Positions 1 through 8,442 of a DNA stretch of 64,000 nt are shown here, one piece after another. The DNA lies in the NCBI RefSeq assembly GCF_043196875.1, contig NZ_JBEBMX010000005.1, forward strand, positions 186,001 to 250,000, written 5' to 3'. Both the position numbers and the translations under genes were made by a program. Position 1 is the stretch's first letter. Every line of letters starts with the position of its first letter. The notes beneath the pieces were generated by a model. The model searched no databases and had not been told where the DNA came from. It was given only the letters and a program-made list of their open reading frames with translations. The DNA comes from Saccharospirillum sp043196875 (lineage in GTDB: Bacteria > Pseudomonadota > Gammaproteobacteria > Pseudomonadales > Natronospirillaceae).

Positions 1-583
1 TGCGCTGGCGGCGGGCGACAGTTTAAATTCGGCGCGTATTGAATTGCAGGGCGATGATCGCCTTCTGGCAAGTAACGGTGTGCAAATCCAGCAGCTGTCG
101 AAACGATACAACGGTTTTTTAAGCTATGGCGCTACGTTGAATGGCGACAGTGTTAACCGGCGTTACGCGGTCGACTTTGAGCGCACTGTCGATTCATCGA
201 CGCATTCCTGGACCTATCTGCCGGAACCGTTCGAAATCACTCACCCCGCAAGTGATGTACTCATTGAGGATGATGGCGTCGATCTTGAGTGGGAGGTCAC
301 TCACGGAGGTCAGTTGCGTCTAAAGGTGAGCTTGGAATGCAGCAACTATGCGAATCAGAAATCGTTTCGCAGCTCTGTTACAAACATCACCGATGATGGA
401 CACCACTACCTGGATCTAGATGGGCTAATGTCTGCTTTTAACCAGCCTTACTTTTTCGATGTCTGTGATGTGACCGCCACCTTGCAAAGTCGCCAGAGCG
501 GCCAATTAGATACACGCTTTGGTAAGGGTGGGTCGATTGACGGCATTCAAAGTCGCAGCCGTCATTTCAAATTCGAACCTTAA
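1..583 (+). CDS. 3' end of an unknown protein (5' truncated by window)
   Basis: The reading frame is open from base 2 and ends at TAA 581-583, so the visible 193 residues are the C-terminal part of a longer protein. I do not recognise the family. The sequence is polar, rich in Asp, Ser and aromatic residues, with no transmembrane segment and two cysteines (in LECSNY and FDVCDV). The alternating pattern (QLRLKVSLECSNY, YFFDVCDVTATL) suggests beta strands, as in an exported or surface protein, but the N-terminus that would show a signal peptide is outside the window. A TTG at 44 could start translation but the frame continues upstream of it without a stop. Confidence 0.6.
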   Translation, partial: ALAAGDSLNSARIELQGDDRLLASNGVQIQQLSKRYNGFLSYGATLNGDSVNRRYAVDFERTVDSSTHSWTYLPEPFEITHPASDVLIEDDGVDLEWEVTHGGQLRLKVSLECSNYANQKSFRSSVTNITDDGHHYLDLDGLMSAFNQPYFFDVCDVTATLQSRQSGQLDTRFGKGGSIDGIQSRSRHFKFEP

Positions 584-613
584 TCTTGTTTCACCGCTGA
601 GCAGAGGCAACCC

Positions 614-1042
614 ATGCGTGTGGTATTGGCACAAAGCGATAACGACTTGCAGCAACTGGCGCCGGTGATGTGCCAATTGCGTCCGCACTTTGATACCGAA
701 TCTTTAGTGCGCCAGGCGCGTCAGCAAATGGACGAAGAGGGCTATCATCTGGCGATGGTGGTGGATGACAACGCAGCGGTGTTGTGTGTCGCTGGCTTTG
801 TTATTCAGCGCAAACTGGCCTGGGGTAAGCATCTCTATGTTGATGATCTGGTCACCGACGAAGCTCAGCGTTCCACCGGTGCAGGTGCGTTGATGATTGA
901 GTGGTTATCGGATTACGCCCGCGAACAAGGCTGTGAACAATTGCATCTCGATAGTGGCGTACAACGTTTTGCCGCTCATCGTTTTTATTTCCGCCAGGGC
1001 TTTGTGATCAATAGTCATCACTTTGCGATGACGGAACTCTAG
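614..1042 (+). CDS. GNAT-family N-acetyltransferase
   Basis: This 142-residue protein has the size and layout of a single GNAT domain, which transfers an acetyl group from acetyl-CoA to an amine. The core is visible: a strand ending in LYVDDLVTDEAQRSTGAGALMIEWL, where the Q/RxxGxG/A acetyl-CoA loop reads QRSTGAGA, followed by an alpha helix and the strand LHLDSGVQRFAAHRFYFRQGF typical of the C-terminal half. Substrate cannot be predicted. The ATG at 614 has an AGAGG Shine-Dalgarno seven bases upstream. It lies 30 bases after the preceding gene and ends at a bidirectional terminator shared with the convergent cytochrome gene. Confidence 0.85.
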   Translation: MRVVLAQSDNDLQQLAPVMCQLRPHFDTESLVRQARQQMDEEGYHLAMVVDDNAAVLCVAGFVIQRKLAWGKHLYVDDLVTDEAQRSTGAGALMIEWLSDYAREQGCEQLHLDSGVQRFAAHRFYFRQGFVINSHHFAMTEL

Positions 1043-1060
1043 TCAGTTTTTAAGTCTATA

Positions 1061-1086
1061 AAAAAGCGGCCGAAGCCGCTTTTTTT
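1061..1086. terminator. Bidirectional intrinsic terminator
   Basis: The stem AAAAGCGGC / GCCGCTTTT with loop CGAA is flanked by A and T runs on both sides. It can serve the acetyltransferase gene on the plus strand and the cytochrome operon on the minus strand. Confidence 0.85.
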
Positions 1087-1093
1087 GTGCCCT

Positions 1094-1750
1094 TTAAACC
1101 GGCAAGGTAAATAACCAGCCCAACCAGATTAACGCTGCGGCCAGGCTGAACAACAACCAGTAGCGATTGATATCACTGCGTTCTGCTGCGCCTTTTAGCG
1201 CCGGTTTGCGACCGTGCACCATGGCTTCAATTAAGGGTTCTTTGAAGCGGATGCGGTGGTAGAAAACCGCCAGGATATGGGTTGCAACCAACAACAGAAT
1301 TAACGGCGGCAGGCGCGGATGCAACCAGGCAGCCAGATCGATCGCCCAGCTCGGCCCATCCATATTGAAGGGGCCGAACCAGAACACATCATCGCCGAAA
1401 AACAGGCCACTGACGGCCTGTAACGTCAGCACCAACAGCAGTACCAACACCATGGCGGCACCGGCTGGGTTGTGTCCGGCTTCGGCATCGGCGTGGCCAC
1501 GTGCCAGTTCGCGCAAGTGTCGAGCGACGGCTTTAGGTGACAGATTCCAACTCGACCAGCGCGCGTAGGTGGTGCCTACCAACGCCCAGATCAGTCGAAA
1601 CACCAGTAACGCGGAGAGGGTGTAACCGGCGTAGAAATGCACCTGTATTTGACCAACATTGACGCTGATAAACAGCACCAGCAGACACAGCACCAAGGCC
1701 CAGTGAAACAGTCGAATGGGCAAATCCCAGACTTTAATGTTGGTACTCAT
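1094..1750 (-). CDS. Cytochrome b561-type di-heme membrane protein
   Basis: This 218-residue integral membrane protein has the four-helix organisation of the bacterial cytochrome b561/NiFe-hydrogenase-type cytochrome b superfamily. Histidines placed as heme ligands appear in IRLFHWALV (helix 1), VHFYAGYTL (helix 2), around LHPRLPP and in ATHILAVFYHR (last helices). Members move electrons between quinone and a periplasmic partner; the E. coli relative CybB oxidises superoxide to reduce ubiquinone. It follows the cytochrome b562 gene by 12 bases in one operon, so the soluble b562 is the obvious electron partner. Start ATG 1750 has AGG eight bases upstream. The exact redox role is inferred. Confidence 0.85.
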   Translation of the reverse strand: MSTNIKVWDLPIRLFHWALVLCLLVLFISVNVGQIQVHFYAGYTLSALLVFRLIWALVGTTYARWSSWNLSPKAVARHLRELARGHADAEAGHNPAGAAMVLVLLLVLTLQAVSGLFFGDDVFWFGPFNMDGPSWAIDLAAWLHPRLPPLILLLVATHILAVFYHRIRFKEPLIEAMVHGRKPALKGAAERSDINRYWLLFSLAAALIWLGWLFTLPV

Positions 1751-1762
1751 AAGTCGAACCTA

Positions 1763-2203
1763 TTAATCGCAACTGCGGTCTTTAAAGTGACGGTGGCCGC
1801 TTTTGCGCATATCACCAATCTCTTGCAAGTGGCTGGCAGCGGTTGCGGTATCACCGGCATCCAATGCCGCGGCTACCTGATCCAACTGTGCAACCAGATC
1901 ATTCATGGCCGTTTGAAACGCTTCGATATCCTCGGCACTGCCGCCATCTTGTAGCGAGTAGGGCGTTTCATCAGAGGCATCGACCGCCGCTTCGCGCAAA
2001 GTAGCGACGCGTGTTTTGGCTTCTTCAATGTCGTTGCCGCGCACGGCGCGGACCAACGGACGCATATTGTCAGCCAGCGTTTCCATGTTGGCGTAGAGTT
2101 CGGTTTCGTCGCAGCTTTGGGCGAAGGCGGTCGCTGACAAACCAAAACTGATGGCCGCAGCGGCCAGGAAGCGTTTCATATTGAACGTGAAGGAAGCAGT
2201 CAT
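1763..2203 (-). CDS. cybC: Periplasmic cytochrome b562
   Basis: This is a 146-residue precursor with a signal peptide that probably ends at AFA before QSCDE, followed by a four-helix bundle. The segment ANMETLADNMR closely matches the DNMETLNDNLK stretch of E. coli cytochrome b562, whose Met7 is a heme ligand, and the C-terminal HRHFK supplies the histidine corresponding to His102. Two extra cysteines, one at each end of the mature chain (SCDE and RSCD), could form a disulphide closing the bundle; E. coli b562 lacks them. ATG 2203 has AAAGGA upstream, whereas the internal ATG before KRFLAA has no ribosome site. It is co-transcribed with the b561 gene. Confidence 0.85.
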   Translation of the reverse strand: MTASFTFNMKRFLAAAAISFGLSATAFAQSCDETELYANMETLADNMRPLVRAVRGNDIEEAKTRVATLREAAVDASDETPYSLQDGGSAEDIEAFQTAMNDLVAQLDQVAAALDAGDTATAASHLQEIGDMRKSGHRHFKDRSCD

Positions 2204-2601
2204 AGTGGGTCCTTTTTTGGGGGCAGTTTTTTATGACCGGGACATGATACTAGAGCGATTCTTAAGTCAGGATGAAGCCAGTGTGGAGGGATTGTAAAGT
2301 TCGTGTTTAGCCGTCTTCACGGTGATTCAGAGCGGTGCGAAAAGGCTTGTCAGCACCGACTTGGCGCGGGCTTTGGGCTGTCTTGGTGCCTGGATATTCA
2401 GTCCGATAGTGAAGGTTTATCGATTTAATAGGTTTATCATAAATTTCTTTATGATCGTATTTTCCTATCAAAGTCATTGATAGACTTTGATTTTATCAAT
2501 GCCACTTGCTCCCTAATATTTGCGGTGTCGAAGGCGGCCGTGTTCCGCCGGGTTTTAACCAATTCGTATCGAATGAATGACTGCAAACTGAGGAGCAATA
2601 C
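2204..2601. other. Divergent intergenic region between cytochrome operon and ahpC
   Basis: No gene is visible in this 398-base stretch. It holds the start signals of two divergent redox operons, an AT-rich dyad at 2428-2468 (listed separately) and the inverted repeat CTATCAA/TTGATAG at 2465-2483. The ahpC ribosome site GAGGAG lies just before 2602. Confidence 0.6.
2428..2483. promoter_or_regulatory. Dyad-symmetric candidate operator upstream of ahpC
   Basis: Two nested inverted repeats sit 120-175 bases before ahpC: ATCATAAA (2436-2443) with TTTATGAT (2448-2455), enclosed by ATAGG (2428-2432) and CCTAT (2464-2468), and then CTATCAA (2465-2471) with TTGATAG (2477-2483). The ATAG/CTAT elements recall OxyR half-sites, but their spacing does not follow the four ATAG/CTAT tetranucleotides spaced by seven bases, so the regulator is left open. 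Confidence 0.4.
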
Positions 2602-3168
2602 ATGAACCGCTATATCAATTCTGAACTGAAACCTTTTAAAGCGACCGCTTTCCACAACGGTGAATTTGTTGACGTCAGCAGTGACGACATCAAAGGCAAG
2701 TGGGCGGTTTTCTTTTTCTATCCGGCCGACTTCACCTTTGTTTGCCCAACCGAGCTCGGTGACCTGGCGGACAACTATGAAGAGTTCAAAAAAATGGGCG
2801 TTGAGATTTACTCGGTCTCTACCGACACCCATTTCACGCACAAAGCCTGGCACGAAACGTCTGACACCATTGGCAAAATCGAGTACCCGATGCTGGGCGA
2901 CCCGACTGGCACCATCACTCGTAACTTCGGTGTGATGATCGAAGAAGACGGCCTGGCCGATCGCGGTACTTTTGTGATCGATCCGCAAGGTCAAATCAAG
3001 ATTGTTGAAATCACCGACGGTGGTATTGGCCGTGATGCCAGCGAACTGCTGCGCAAAATCAAAGCCGCTCAATACATCGCCGCTCACCCGGGTGAAGTGT
3101 GCCCGGCCAAGTGGAAAGAAGGTGAAGCAACGCTGTCTCCGTCACTGGACCTGGTTGGCAAAATCTAA
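2602..3168 (+). CDS. ahpC: Alkyl hydroperoxide reductase subunit C (2-Cys peroxiredoxin)
   Basis: AhpC reduces hydrogen peroxide and organic hydroperoxides in the cytoplasm and is re-reduced by AhpF. The 188-residue length is standard. The peroxidatic cysteine is Cys48 in FTFVCPTE, preceded by the conserved YPADFTF, and the resolving cysteine is Cys167 in GEVCPAKW near the C-terminus, the pattern of a typical 2-Cys enzyme. The start follows a clear GAGGAG. Codon choice is strongly biased toward GAA, CTG, GGT and ACC, as expected for a highly expressed gene. A terminator follows, and ahpF begins 114 bases later, so ahpF may depend on read-through or its own promoter. Confidence 0.97.
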   Translation: MNRYINSELKPFKATAFHNGEFVDVSSDDIKGKWAVFFFYPADFTFVCPTELGDLADNYEEFKKMGVEIYSVSTDTHFTHKAWHETSDTIGKIEYPMLGDPTGTITRNFGVMIEEDGLADRGTFVIDPQGQIKIVEITDGGIGRDASELLRKIKAAQYIAAHPGEVCPAKWKEGEATLSPSLDLVGKI

Positions 3169-3191
3169 CGCCAGTAGTGACGATATAAATG

Positions 3192-3214
3192 AGCCCTCCT
3201 GCGGGAGGGCTTTT
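3192..3214 (+). terminator. Terminator after ahpC
   Basis: The stem AGCCCTCC / GGGAGGGCT with loop TGC is followed by TTTT. Its position between ahpC and ahpF suggests attenuation, giving more AhpC than AhpF. Confidence 0.8.
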
Positions 3215-3282
3215 ATAAATTCCGCAGTCTGGCTTGATCAAGCAAGCGGGACTGCTTTGGACACACGATTAAGGACAAACCG

Positions 3283-4878
3283 ATGTTGGATGCCAATCTG
3301 AAACAGCAACTGGACACCTATTTGCAAAATATTGTCACGCCCATCGAGGTCAGTGTGTCCAGTGATGATTCCGCCAAAGGTCGTGAACTGAGCGAGCTGG
3401 CGCATGAAATCATCGAACTGAGTGACAAAATTAACCTGGGTTCTTTTCACGGCCAGCGTACTCCGAGCATGGCCATTGCGCCGGTCGGTGAAACGCCGCG
3501 TGTGAGCTTCGCTGGCGTGCCCATGGGCCACGAATTTACCTCTCTGGTATTGGCGTTACTGCAAGCCGGTGGTCACCCCTCGAAGGCCGATCAAAGTCTG
3601 CAGGATCAGATCAAAGCGATCCCCGGTCCGCTGCATTTTGAAACCTATATTTCGCTGTCGTGCCAGAACTGCCCGGATGTGGTTCAGGCGTTGAATCTTA
3701 TGGCAAAACTGAACCCGAACATCAGCCACGAAATGATCGATGGCGGTGTGTTCCAGGACGAAGTGGAAGCCAAAGAAATCATGGCGGTGCCGTCGGTTTA
3801 TCTGAACGGCGAACACTTTGGTCAGGGTCGGATGTCACTCGAAGACATCGTCGCCAAGGTCGATACCGGCGCGGCCGAACAGCAAGTTGAAGCGCTGAAC
3901 CAACGCGACACTTACGATGTACTCGTCGTTGGTGGTGGCCCGGCGGGTGCGGCGGCGGCCATTTATGCCGCGCGCAAAGGCATTCGCACTGGCTTGGTTG
4001 CCGAGCGTTTTGGTGGCCAGGTCATGGACACAGTCGGCATCGAAAACTTTATTTCTGTGCCTTACACCGAAGGCCCGAAACTGACGGCCAGTCTGGAACA
4101 GCACGTTAAAGAATACGGCGTTGATTTGATTGTCGGTCAGCGCGCCGCCGAGCTGAGCCGCGATGGCGTGGTCAAGTTGGGTCTGGAAAGTGGCGCGGCC
4201 CTGAGTTCGCGTTCAGTGATTCTGGCACCGGGTGCGCGCTGGCGGAAAATTGGTGTACCCGGCGAAGCCGAATACACCAACAAGGGCGTGGCTTATTGCC
4301 CACACTGTGATGGTCCGTTTTATAAAGGCAAACGTGTGGCGGTGATCGGTGGCGGTAACTCCGGTATCGAAGCGGCCATCGACCTGGCCGGTATTGTCGA
4401 GCATGTGACGGTCTTGGAATTCGCCGACACCTTGCGCGCTGATGACGTCCTGCAACGCAAAGCCAAATCGCTGCCCAATGTCGATATTCTGACCAACGCT
4501 CAGACCACCGAGATTGTCGGTAACGGCAAGGCAGTGACCGGTTTGAACTACACCGATCGCGCCACCGACCAAGCCAAGTCGATTGAACTGGCCGGGGTCT
4601 TTGTGCAGATCGGTTTGGTGCCCAACACCGAATGGTTGCAGGACAGCGATATCGAACTGAACCGCATGGGTGAGATGGTGATCGATAGCCGCGGCGCAAC
4701 GTCCATTCCGGGCGTTTACGCCGCCGGTGATGCGACCACCGTGCCCTACAAACAGATCGTCATTTCCATGGGCGCGGGTGCCACCGCTGCGCTGGGTGCT
4801 TTTGATTATCTGATTCGTGAATCGGCGCCGGCCAGTGACGCTGACGCGGCCAAAAGCGAAGTCGAAGCTGTCGCTTAA
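3283..4878 (+). CDS. ahpF: Alkyl hydroperoxide reductase subunit F
   Basis: This flavoprotein passes electrons from NAD(P)H to AhpC. The 531 residues match AhpF. The N-terminal tandem thioredoxin-fold domain carries the CxxC at Cys127-Cys130 (SCQNC). The FAD-binding motif VLVVGGGPAGAAAA starts near residue 213, the second redox centre is Cys339-Cys342 (YCPHCDG), the nucleotide-binding motif VAVIGGGNSGIEAA follows near 352, and GVYAAGDAT near the C-terminus contacts FAD. AAGGA precedes the ATG by seven bases. It sits directly downstream of ahpC as in many proteobacteria. Confidence 0.97.
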   Translation: MLDANLKQQLDTYLQNIVTPIEVSVSSDDSAKGRELSELAHEIIELSDKINLGSFHGQRTPSMAIAPVGETPRVSFAGVPMGHEFTSLVLALLQAGGHPSKADQSLQDQIKAIPGPLHFETYISLSCQNCPDVVQALNLMAKLNPNISHEMIDGGVFQDEVEAKEIMAVPSVYLNGEHFGQGRMSLEDIVAKVDTGAAEQQVEALNQRDTYDVLVVGGGPAGAAAAIYAARKGIRTGLVAERFGGQVMDTVGIENFISVPYTEGPKLTASLEQHVKEYGVDLIVGQRAAELSRDGVVKLGLESGAALSSRSVILAPGARWRKIGVPGEAEYTNKGVAYCPHCDGPFYKGKRVAVIGGGNSGIEAAIDLAGIVEHVTVLEFADTLRADDVLQRKAKSLPNVDILTNAQTTEIVGNGKAVTGLNYTDRATDQAKSIELAGVFVQIGLVPNTEWLQDSDIELNRMGEMVIDSRGATSIPGVYAAGDATTVPYKQIVISMGAGATAALGAFDYLIRESAPASDADAAKSEVEAVA

Positions 4879-4904
4879 ATCGAGCGGGTAAGCAATAAAA
4901 TGAG

Positions 4905-4936
4905 AAAGGGTTCAGTGATGGTGCTGGACCCTTTTT
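4905..4936 (+). terminator. Terminator after ahpF
   Basis: The imperfect stem AAAGGGTTCAG / CTGGACCCTTT contains one G-U pair and is followed by six T residues. Confidence 0.8.
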
Positions 4937-4959
4937 TGTTGAACTAAACAGGCCTGTTT

Positions 4960-6171
4960 TTATTGTGTTGGTCGCATCTTGGAACTCATTAATCTGGGCA
5001 GCAATATCGCCGTTAATGCACCTAAGCCAGCCAGACTCCACCATAGCCCGCTAATGCCCAACCAGGGCAGCAGCCAGGAAAATCCAAAAGCCACGGCCAG
5101 ACCGCCGGCCTGAACAGCCAGACTGATCAAACTGAACAAGGTTGCTCGTAAATGGCTGGGAGCCGTGCGCGCCACCAGCGTTTCCAATGGCACATTCAGC
5201 ATCGACAGGCTGAACATAAATCCCAGATAGGCCGAAGCAAAACCGATAAGGCTGGATTGCCAGGCCAGCGCAGCAAATACCAGCGCCACCCAGCCGAGCA
5301 ACGCCATCAGCCAAAAAGAACTGGCGCCACCGAAACGACGCACCAGTCGAGTCAGCACCCAGGGGCCGACTACCGCCGCTAAAAAATAACCACTCGATAA
5401 CCAGCCAAAGACGGCGTAGCTGATCGTCGGGAACAGAGTGCGCAAACGAGCCTGCCAATAGGTTTCCAGAGCGAACAACAACAGGCCGATAATCCAAGCA
5501 ACTAAAACCAGGGCGCGCAGTGTCTGGTTTGATCTCAGTTGAGCCAGCGCCTGACGAAGGGGTTGCACACCGCTGCCATGATCAGAACCTAAGTCGCCTT
5601 CGTGAAACAGCCAGGGCAGCAGGCAGAGATGTAAGGCAGTCAGACCGGCTTGCAGCAGAAGATTCCATTGAGTGGCTGGCTGCTCACACCAGAAGGGTCC
5701 AAGCCAGGTGGGAAGGTAGCCACCGAGAATGGCGCCGGCTGCCAACCCTGTGGCTGTGCAACTGTGAAAGCGACCGATATAAACATCGAGACGATGACCC
5801 AGCTGTGTGCGCTCCAACGCTTCAACCTGCCAGGCTTCAATGCTGCCGGAATCCAGAGCACGACCCACACCGGCTAGCGCCAGGGCTGCAAACAGCCAGC
5901 CAAAGTCCGTGCTGACTAAACACAGCAGTGCCGCCAACAGGGTCAAGAGGCGCGACAGCGCATAGATACGCACTCGGCCGTAACGGTCGGCCAGGGCACC
6001 TAAGGGCAATTCCAGCACTGTCGTGGCACTGGCATAGGCGCCAAACAGTAAGCCGATCTGAGTCAGATCCATGCCTTTGATTTGCAGGAAAAGCGTTTGT
6101 ACGGCGACGAAAACACCCAGCGACATTCCCGCCAGGAGGTAATGCAAACTGAGGCGATTAACTAAGGCCAT
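4960..6171 (-). CDS. MFS transporter
   Basis: This 403-residue protein is a 12-helix major facilitator. After the first helix it carries GALADRYGRVRIYALSR, the loop 2-3 signature G-x-x-x-D-R-x-G-R-R of the family, and the rest is a succession of hydrophobic helices with a short central charged loop around HEGDLGSDHGSG. Substrate is unknown; drug or metabolite efflux is possible. GGAG lies five bases before the ATG. It is transcribed divergently from a LysR-type regulator 85 bases away, a common arrangement in which the regulator controls the transporter. Confidence 0.9.
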   Translation of the reverse strand: MALVNRLSLHYLLAGMSLGVFVAVQTLFLQIKGMDLTQIGLLFGAYASATTVLELPLGALADRYGRVRIYALSRLLTLLAALLCLVSTDFGWLFAALALAGVGRALDSGSIEAWQVEALERTQLGHRLDVYIGRFHSCTATGLAAGAILGGYLPTWLGPFWCEQPATQWNLLLQAGLTALHLCLLPWLFHEGDLGSDHGSGVQPLRQALAQLRSNQTLRALVLVAWIIGLLLFALETYWQARLRTLFPTISYAVFGWLSSGYFLAAVVGPWVLTRLVRRFGGASSFWLMALLGWVALVFAALAWQSSLIGFASAYLGFMFSLSMLNVPLETLVARTAPSHLRATLFSLISLAVQAGGLAVAFGFSWLLPWLGISGLWWSLAGLGALTAILLPRLMSSKMRPTQ

Positions 6172-6211
6172 AAGCGCTCCGCATTTAACTGCGGCAGACC
6201 TTAGAATTGAG

Positions 6212-6235
6212 CTACTGTAAAATAAATACAGGTAG
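6212..6235. promoter_or_regulatory. Near-palindromic candidate LysR operator between MFS and LysR genes
   Basis: CTACTGTA (6212-6219) and TACAGGTAG (6227-6235) are inverted around an AT-rich centre, differing by one inserted G. The site is in the only spacer between the divergent genes, where a LysR-type regulator usually binds. It resembles an SOS box but the CTGT/ACAG halves are nine bases apart instead of eight. Confidence 0.5.
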
Positions 6236-6256
6236 TCGTTAGGTTAGATAAACCAA

Positions 6257-7168
6257 ATGTTTAAAATAGATTGGTTGCGTTCTTTTGTCGCCGTGGCTGA
6301 CCAGGGCAGTTTTACACTGGCGGCGCGGCAACTGGAGCTCAGCACCATGGCGCTGAGCAAGCACCTGAGTCAGTTGGAAGCCGAACTGGACGAACCCTTG
6401 CTCAAGCGCAGTACCCGTTCTCTTCAGTTAACCGAATTTGGTCAGGCTTTCCTGGCGCGCGCTGAACATCTGCTGCGCGAGCAGGATGCTTTGGCTGAGT
6501 GGGTGCAATCCCGCCACAGCGAGCCCAGCGGTGTACTCCGGGTGATGGGTGTGGAGATGGCGTTGCGCACCACCGTCTTACCCTGGGTCGCTGAATTCAG
6601 GCAACGCTATCCGCGTATCGAGTTGGAGATTGATATTGCCAATGAATTGATCGACCCGAATCGACAGTCATTCGATGTGGTCTGGGGCACGGGCCGTTAC
6701 CTGGGCGACCGTTACCCGGGCTTGATTCGTCGGCGTCTGCTCAATGCCGACTATGGGGTGTTCGCAAGCCCGGATTATCTGGCGCGTTTTGGCATGCCAC
6801 AGCACCCGCGTGAATTGGATCGGCATCAGCTGATCGGCCAACTGCACGATGAACCGAACAACTTTCTGGTGATTCGTGATGCAGGCGCAGGGACCGATTT
6901 ATTGCCGGTCTGTTATATGACCGCGCCGGTCAAGGCCAGTCTCGGTCATTTGCAGCTGTGCATCAGTGGTTTGGGTTTAATCAACGCCAGCGCCAACTTG
7001 CCTGAGGTGCAGGCGGCGATCACTGAAGGGCAATTAGTGCCGGTGTTGCGCGATTACTGGTTCGAAGCGATGGACCTCTATTTCTACACCCATCAGGTTC
7101 GGCAACGCCAAGCCAAGGTGGATGCCTTTATCGACTTTTTCTGGCCCAAAGCCGAGCTGTTGGGCTAA
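6257..7168 (+). CDS. LysR-family transcriptional regulator
   Basis: This 303-residue regulator has the N-terminal winged helix-turn-helix of the LysR family (residues 1-60: DWLRSFVAVADQGSFTLAAR followed by LSKHLSQLEAEL) and a periplasmic-binding-like effector domain. Inside the effector domain the pattern RVMGVEMALRTTVLPWVAEFRQRYPRIELE begins the first alpha/beta lobe. It most likely regulates the divergent MFS gene and itself. No strong Shine-Dalgarno precedes the ATG. The ligand is not predictable from sequence. Confidence 0.92.
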   Translation: MFKIDWLRSFVAVADQGSFTLAARQLELSTMALSKHLSQLEAELDEPLLKRSTRSLQLTEFGQAFLARAEHLLREQDALAEWVQSRHSEPSGVLRVMGVEMALRTTVLPWVAEFRQRYPRIELEIDIANELIDPNRQSFDVVWGTGRYLGDRYPGLIRRRLLNADYGVFASPDYLARFGMPQHPRELDRHQLIGQLHDEPNNFLVIRDAGAGTDLLPVCYMTAPVKASLGHLQLCISGLGLINASANLPEVQAAITEGQLVPVLRDYWFEAMDLYFYTHQVRQRQAKVDAFIDFFWPKAELLG

Positions 7169-7185
7169 AAATAACGGCCAATAAA

Positions 7186-7205
7186 AAAGGGCCCGAAGGC
7201 CCTTT
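7186..7205 (-). terminator. Terminator after fabB
   Basis: The stem AAAGGGCC / GGCCCTTT with loop CGAA is followed on the minus strand by six T residues, so it mainly ends the fabA-fabB transcript. On the plus strand the T run is only three bases. Confidence 0.8.
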
Positions 7206-7221
7206 CTCAGTTGGCTATTAA

Positions 7222-8439
7222 TTAGCCTTCGTAGCGCTGCATCACCAGGGTAGCGTTGGTGCCACCGAAGCCGAAGCTGTTCGACATGATGCGGTTCAGC
7301 TTCACGCCTTCGCGCAATTCAGTGACCACATTGGCGTCGCCGGCTTCCGGGTCGAGGTTGTCGACGTTGGCGCTGGCGGCAATGAAATCACCTTCCATCA
7401 TCAGCAGGCTGTAGATGGCTTCCTGTACGCCAGCGGCACCCAGGCTGTGACCAGACAGCGACTTGGTAGACGCTACCGGCGGCATGTTCTCACCGAAGAC
7501 AGTACTGACTGCTTTCAGCTCAGTGACGTCACCGGCTGGAGTAGAAGTGCCGTGGGCATTGATGTAATCAATGTCACCGTCGACGTTCTGCAGCGCCATC
7601 TGCATGCAGCGCACCGCGCCTTCACCGCTCGGAGCCACCATGTTGTAGCCGTCGCTGGTGGCGCCGTAACCGACGATTTCGGCGTAGATTTTGGCACCGC
7701 GCGCCTTGGCGTGTTCCAGTTCTTCCAACACCAACATGCCGCCACCGCCGGCGATGACAAAGCCATCACGGTTGGCATCGTAGGCGCGGCTGGCGCGCTC
7801 GGGAGTGTCGTTGTACTGGGTCGACAAGGCACCCATGGCGTCGAACAGGCAGCTCATGGTCCAGTGCTCGGCTTCGGCACCGCCGGCAAACATCACATCC
7901 TGTTTGCCCAACTGGATCAGTTCCATGGCGTTGCCGATGCAATGCGCGCTGGTAGAGCAAGCTGAAGAAATGGAGTAGTTCACGCCTTTAATCTGGAAGG
8001 GCGTTGCCAGGCAGGCAGAAACGGTAGAACCCATGGTCTGGGTGACGCGATATGGGCCAACTCGCTTGAGGCCTTTTTCGCGCAGAATGTCGGCGGCTTC
8101 TGTCTGGCTGCCGGAATCGGCGCCACCGGAACCGGCGATAATGCCAGTGCGGATATTCGATACCTGATCTTCGCTCAGGCCAGCATCGGCAATGGCTTGC
8201 TGCATGGACACATAAGCGAAGCCCGCGGCATCACCCATAAAGCGGATCGATTTGCGGTCGATGTGCTCAGCCAGATCGATTTCCGGGGTACCCGAAACGT
8301 GGCTGCGCATGCCCATATCAGCATAAGTCTGGTTAAAACGGATGCCGGAACGACCGGCGCGCAGGTTGGCGGCTACGGTGGCGGCATCATTGCCCAGGCA
8401 TGAAACGATGCCCAGGCCAGTCACTACAACGCGTTTCAT
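7222..8439 (-). CDS. fabB: 3-oxoacyl-ACP synthase I
   Basis: FabB condenses malonyl-ACP with acyl-ACP and is required for unsaturated fatty acid elongation. The 405 residues fit. The catalytic Cys161 lies in ISSACSTSAHC, and the two histidines are in NAHGTSTPAGD and TKSLSGHSLGAAG. The C-terminal NSFGFGGTNATLV loop is intact. GGAGG overlaps the fabA stop region seven bases before this ATG, and only three bases separate the two genes, so they are translationally coupled. The operon matches the Pseudomonas fabAB arrangement. Confidence 0.97.
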   Translation of the reverse strand: MKRVVVTGLGIVSCLGNDAATVAANLRAGRSGIRFNQTYADMGMRSHVSGTPEIDLAEHIDRKSIRFMGDAAGFAYVSMQQAIADAGLSEDQVSNIRTGIIAGSGGADSGSQTEAADILREKGLKRVGPYRVTQTMGSTVSACLATPFQIKGVNYSISSACSTSAHCIGNAMELIQLGKQDVMFAGGAEAEHWTMSCLFDAMGALSTQYNDTPERASRAYDANRDGFVIAGGGGMLVLEELEHAKARGAKIYAEIVGYGATSDGYNMVAPSGEGAVRCMQMALQNVDGDIDYINAHGTSTPAGDVTELKAVSTVFGENMPPVASTKSLSGHSLGAAGVQEAIYSLLMMEGDFIAASANVDNLDPEAGDANVVTELREGVKLNRIMSNSFGFGGTNATLVMQRYEG

Positions 8440-8442
8440 CGA

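Noticed and set aside
2428..2483. OxyR site upstream of ahpC
   Set aside because: ATAG/CTAT elements occur, but not in the register of four tetranucleotides separated by seven bases.
6215..6231. SOS-box-like CTGT...ACAG between MFS and LysR genes
   Set aside because: The halves are nine bases apart instead of eight and the flanks are asymmetric; a LysR operator is more likely.
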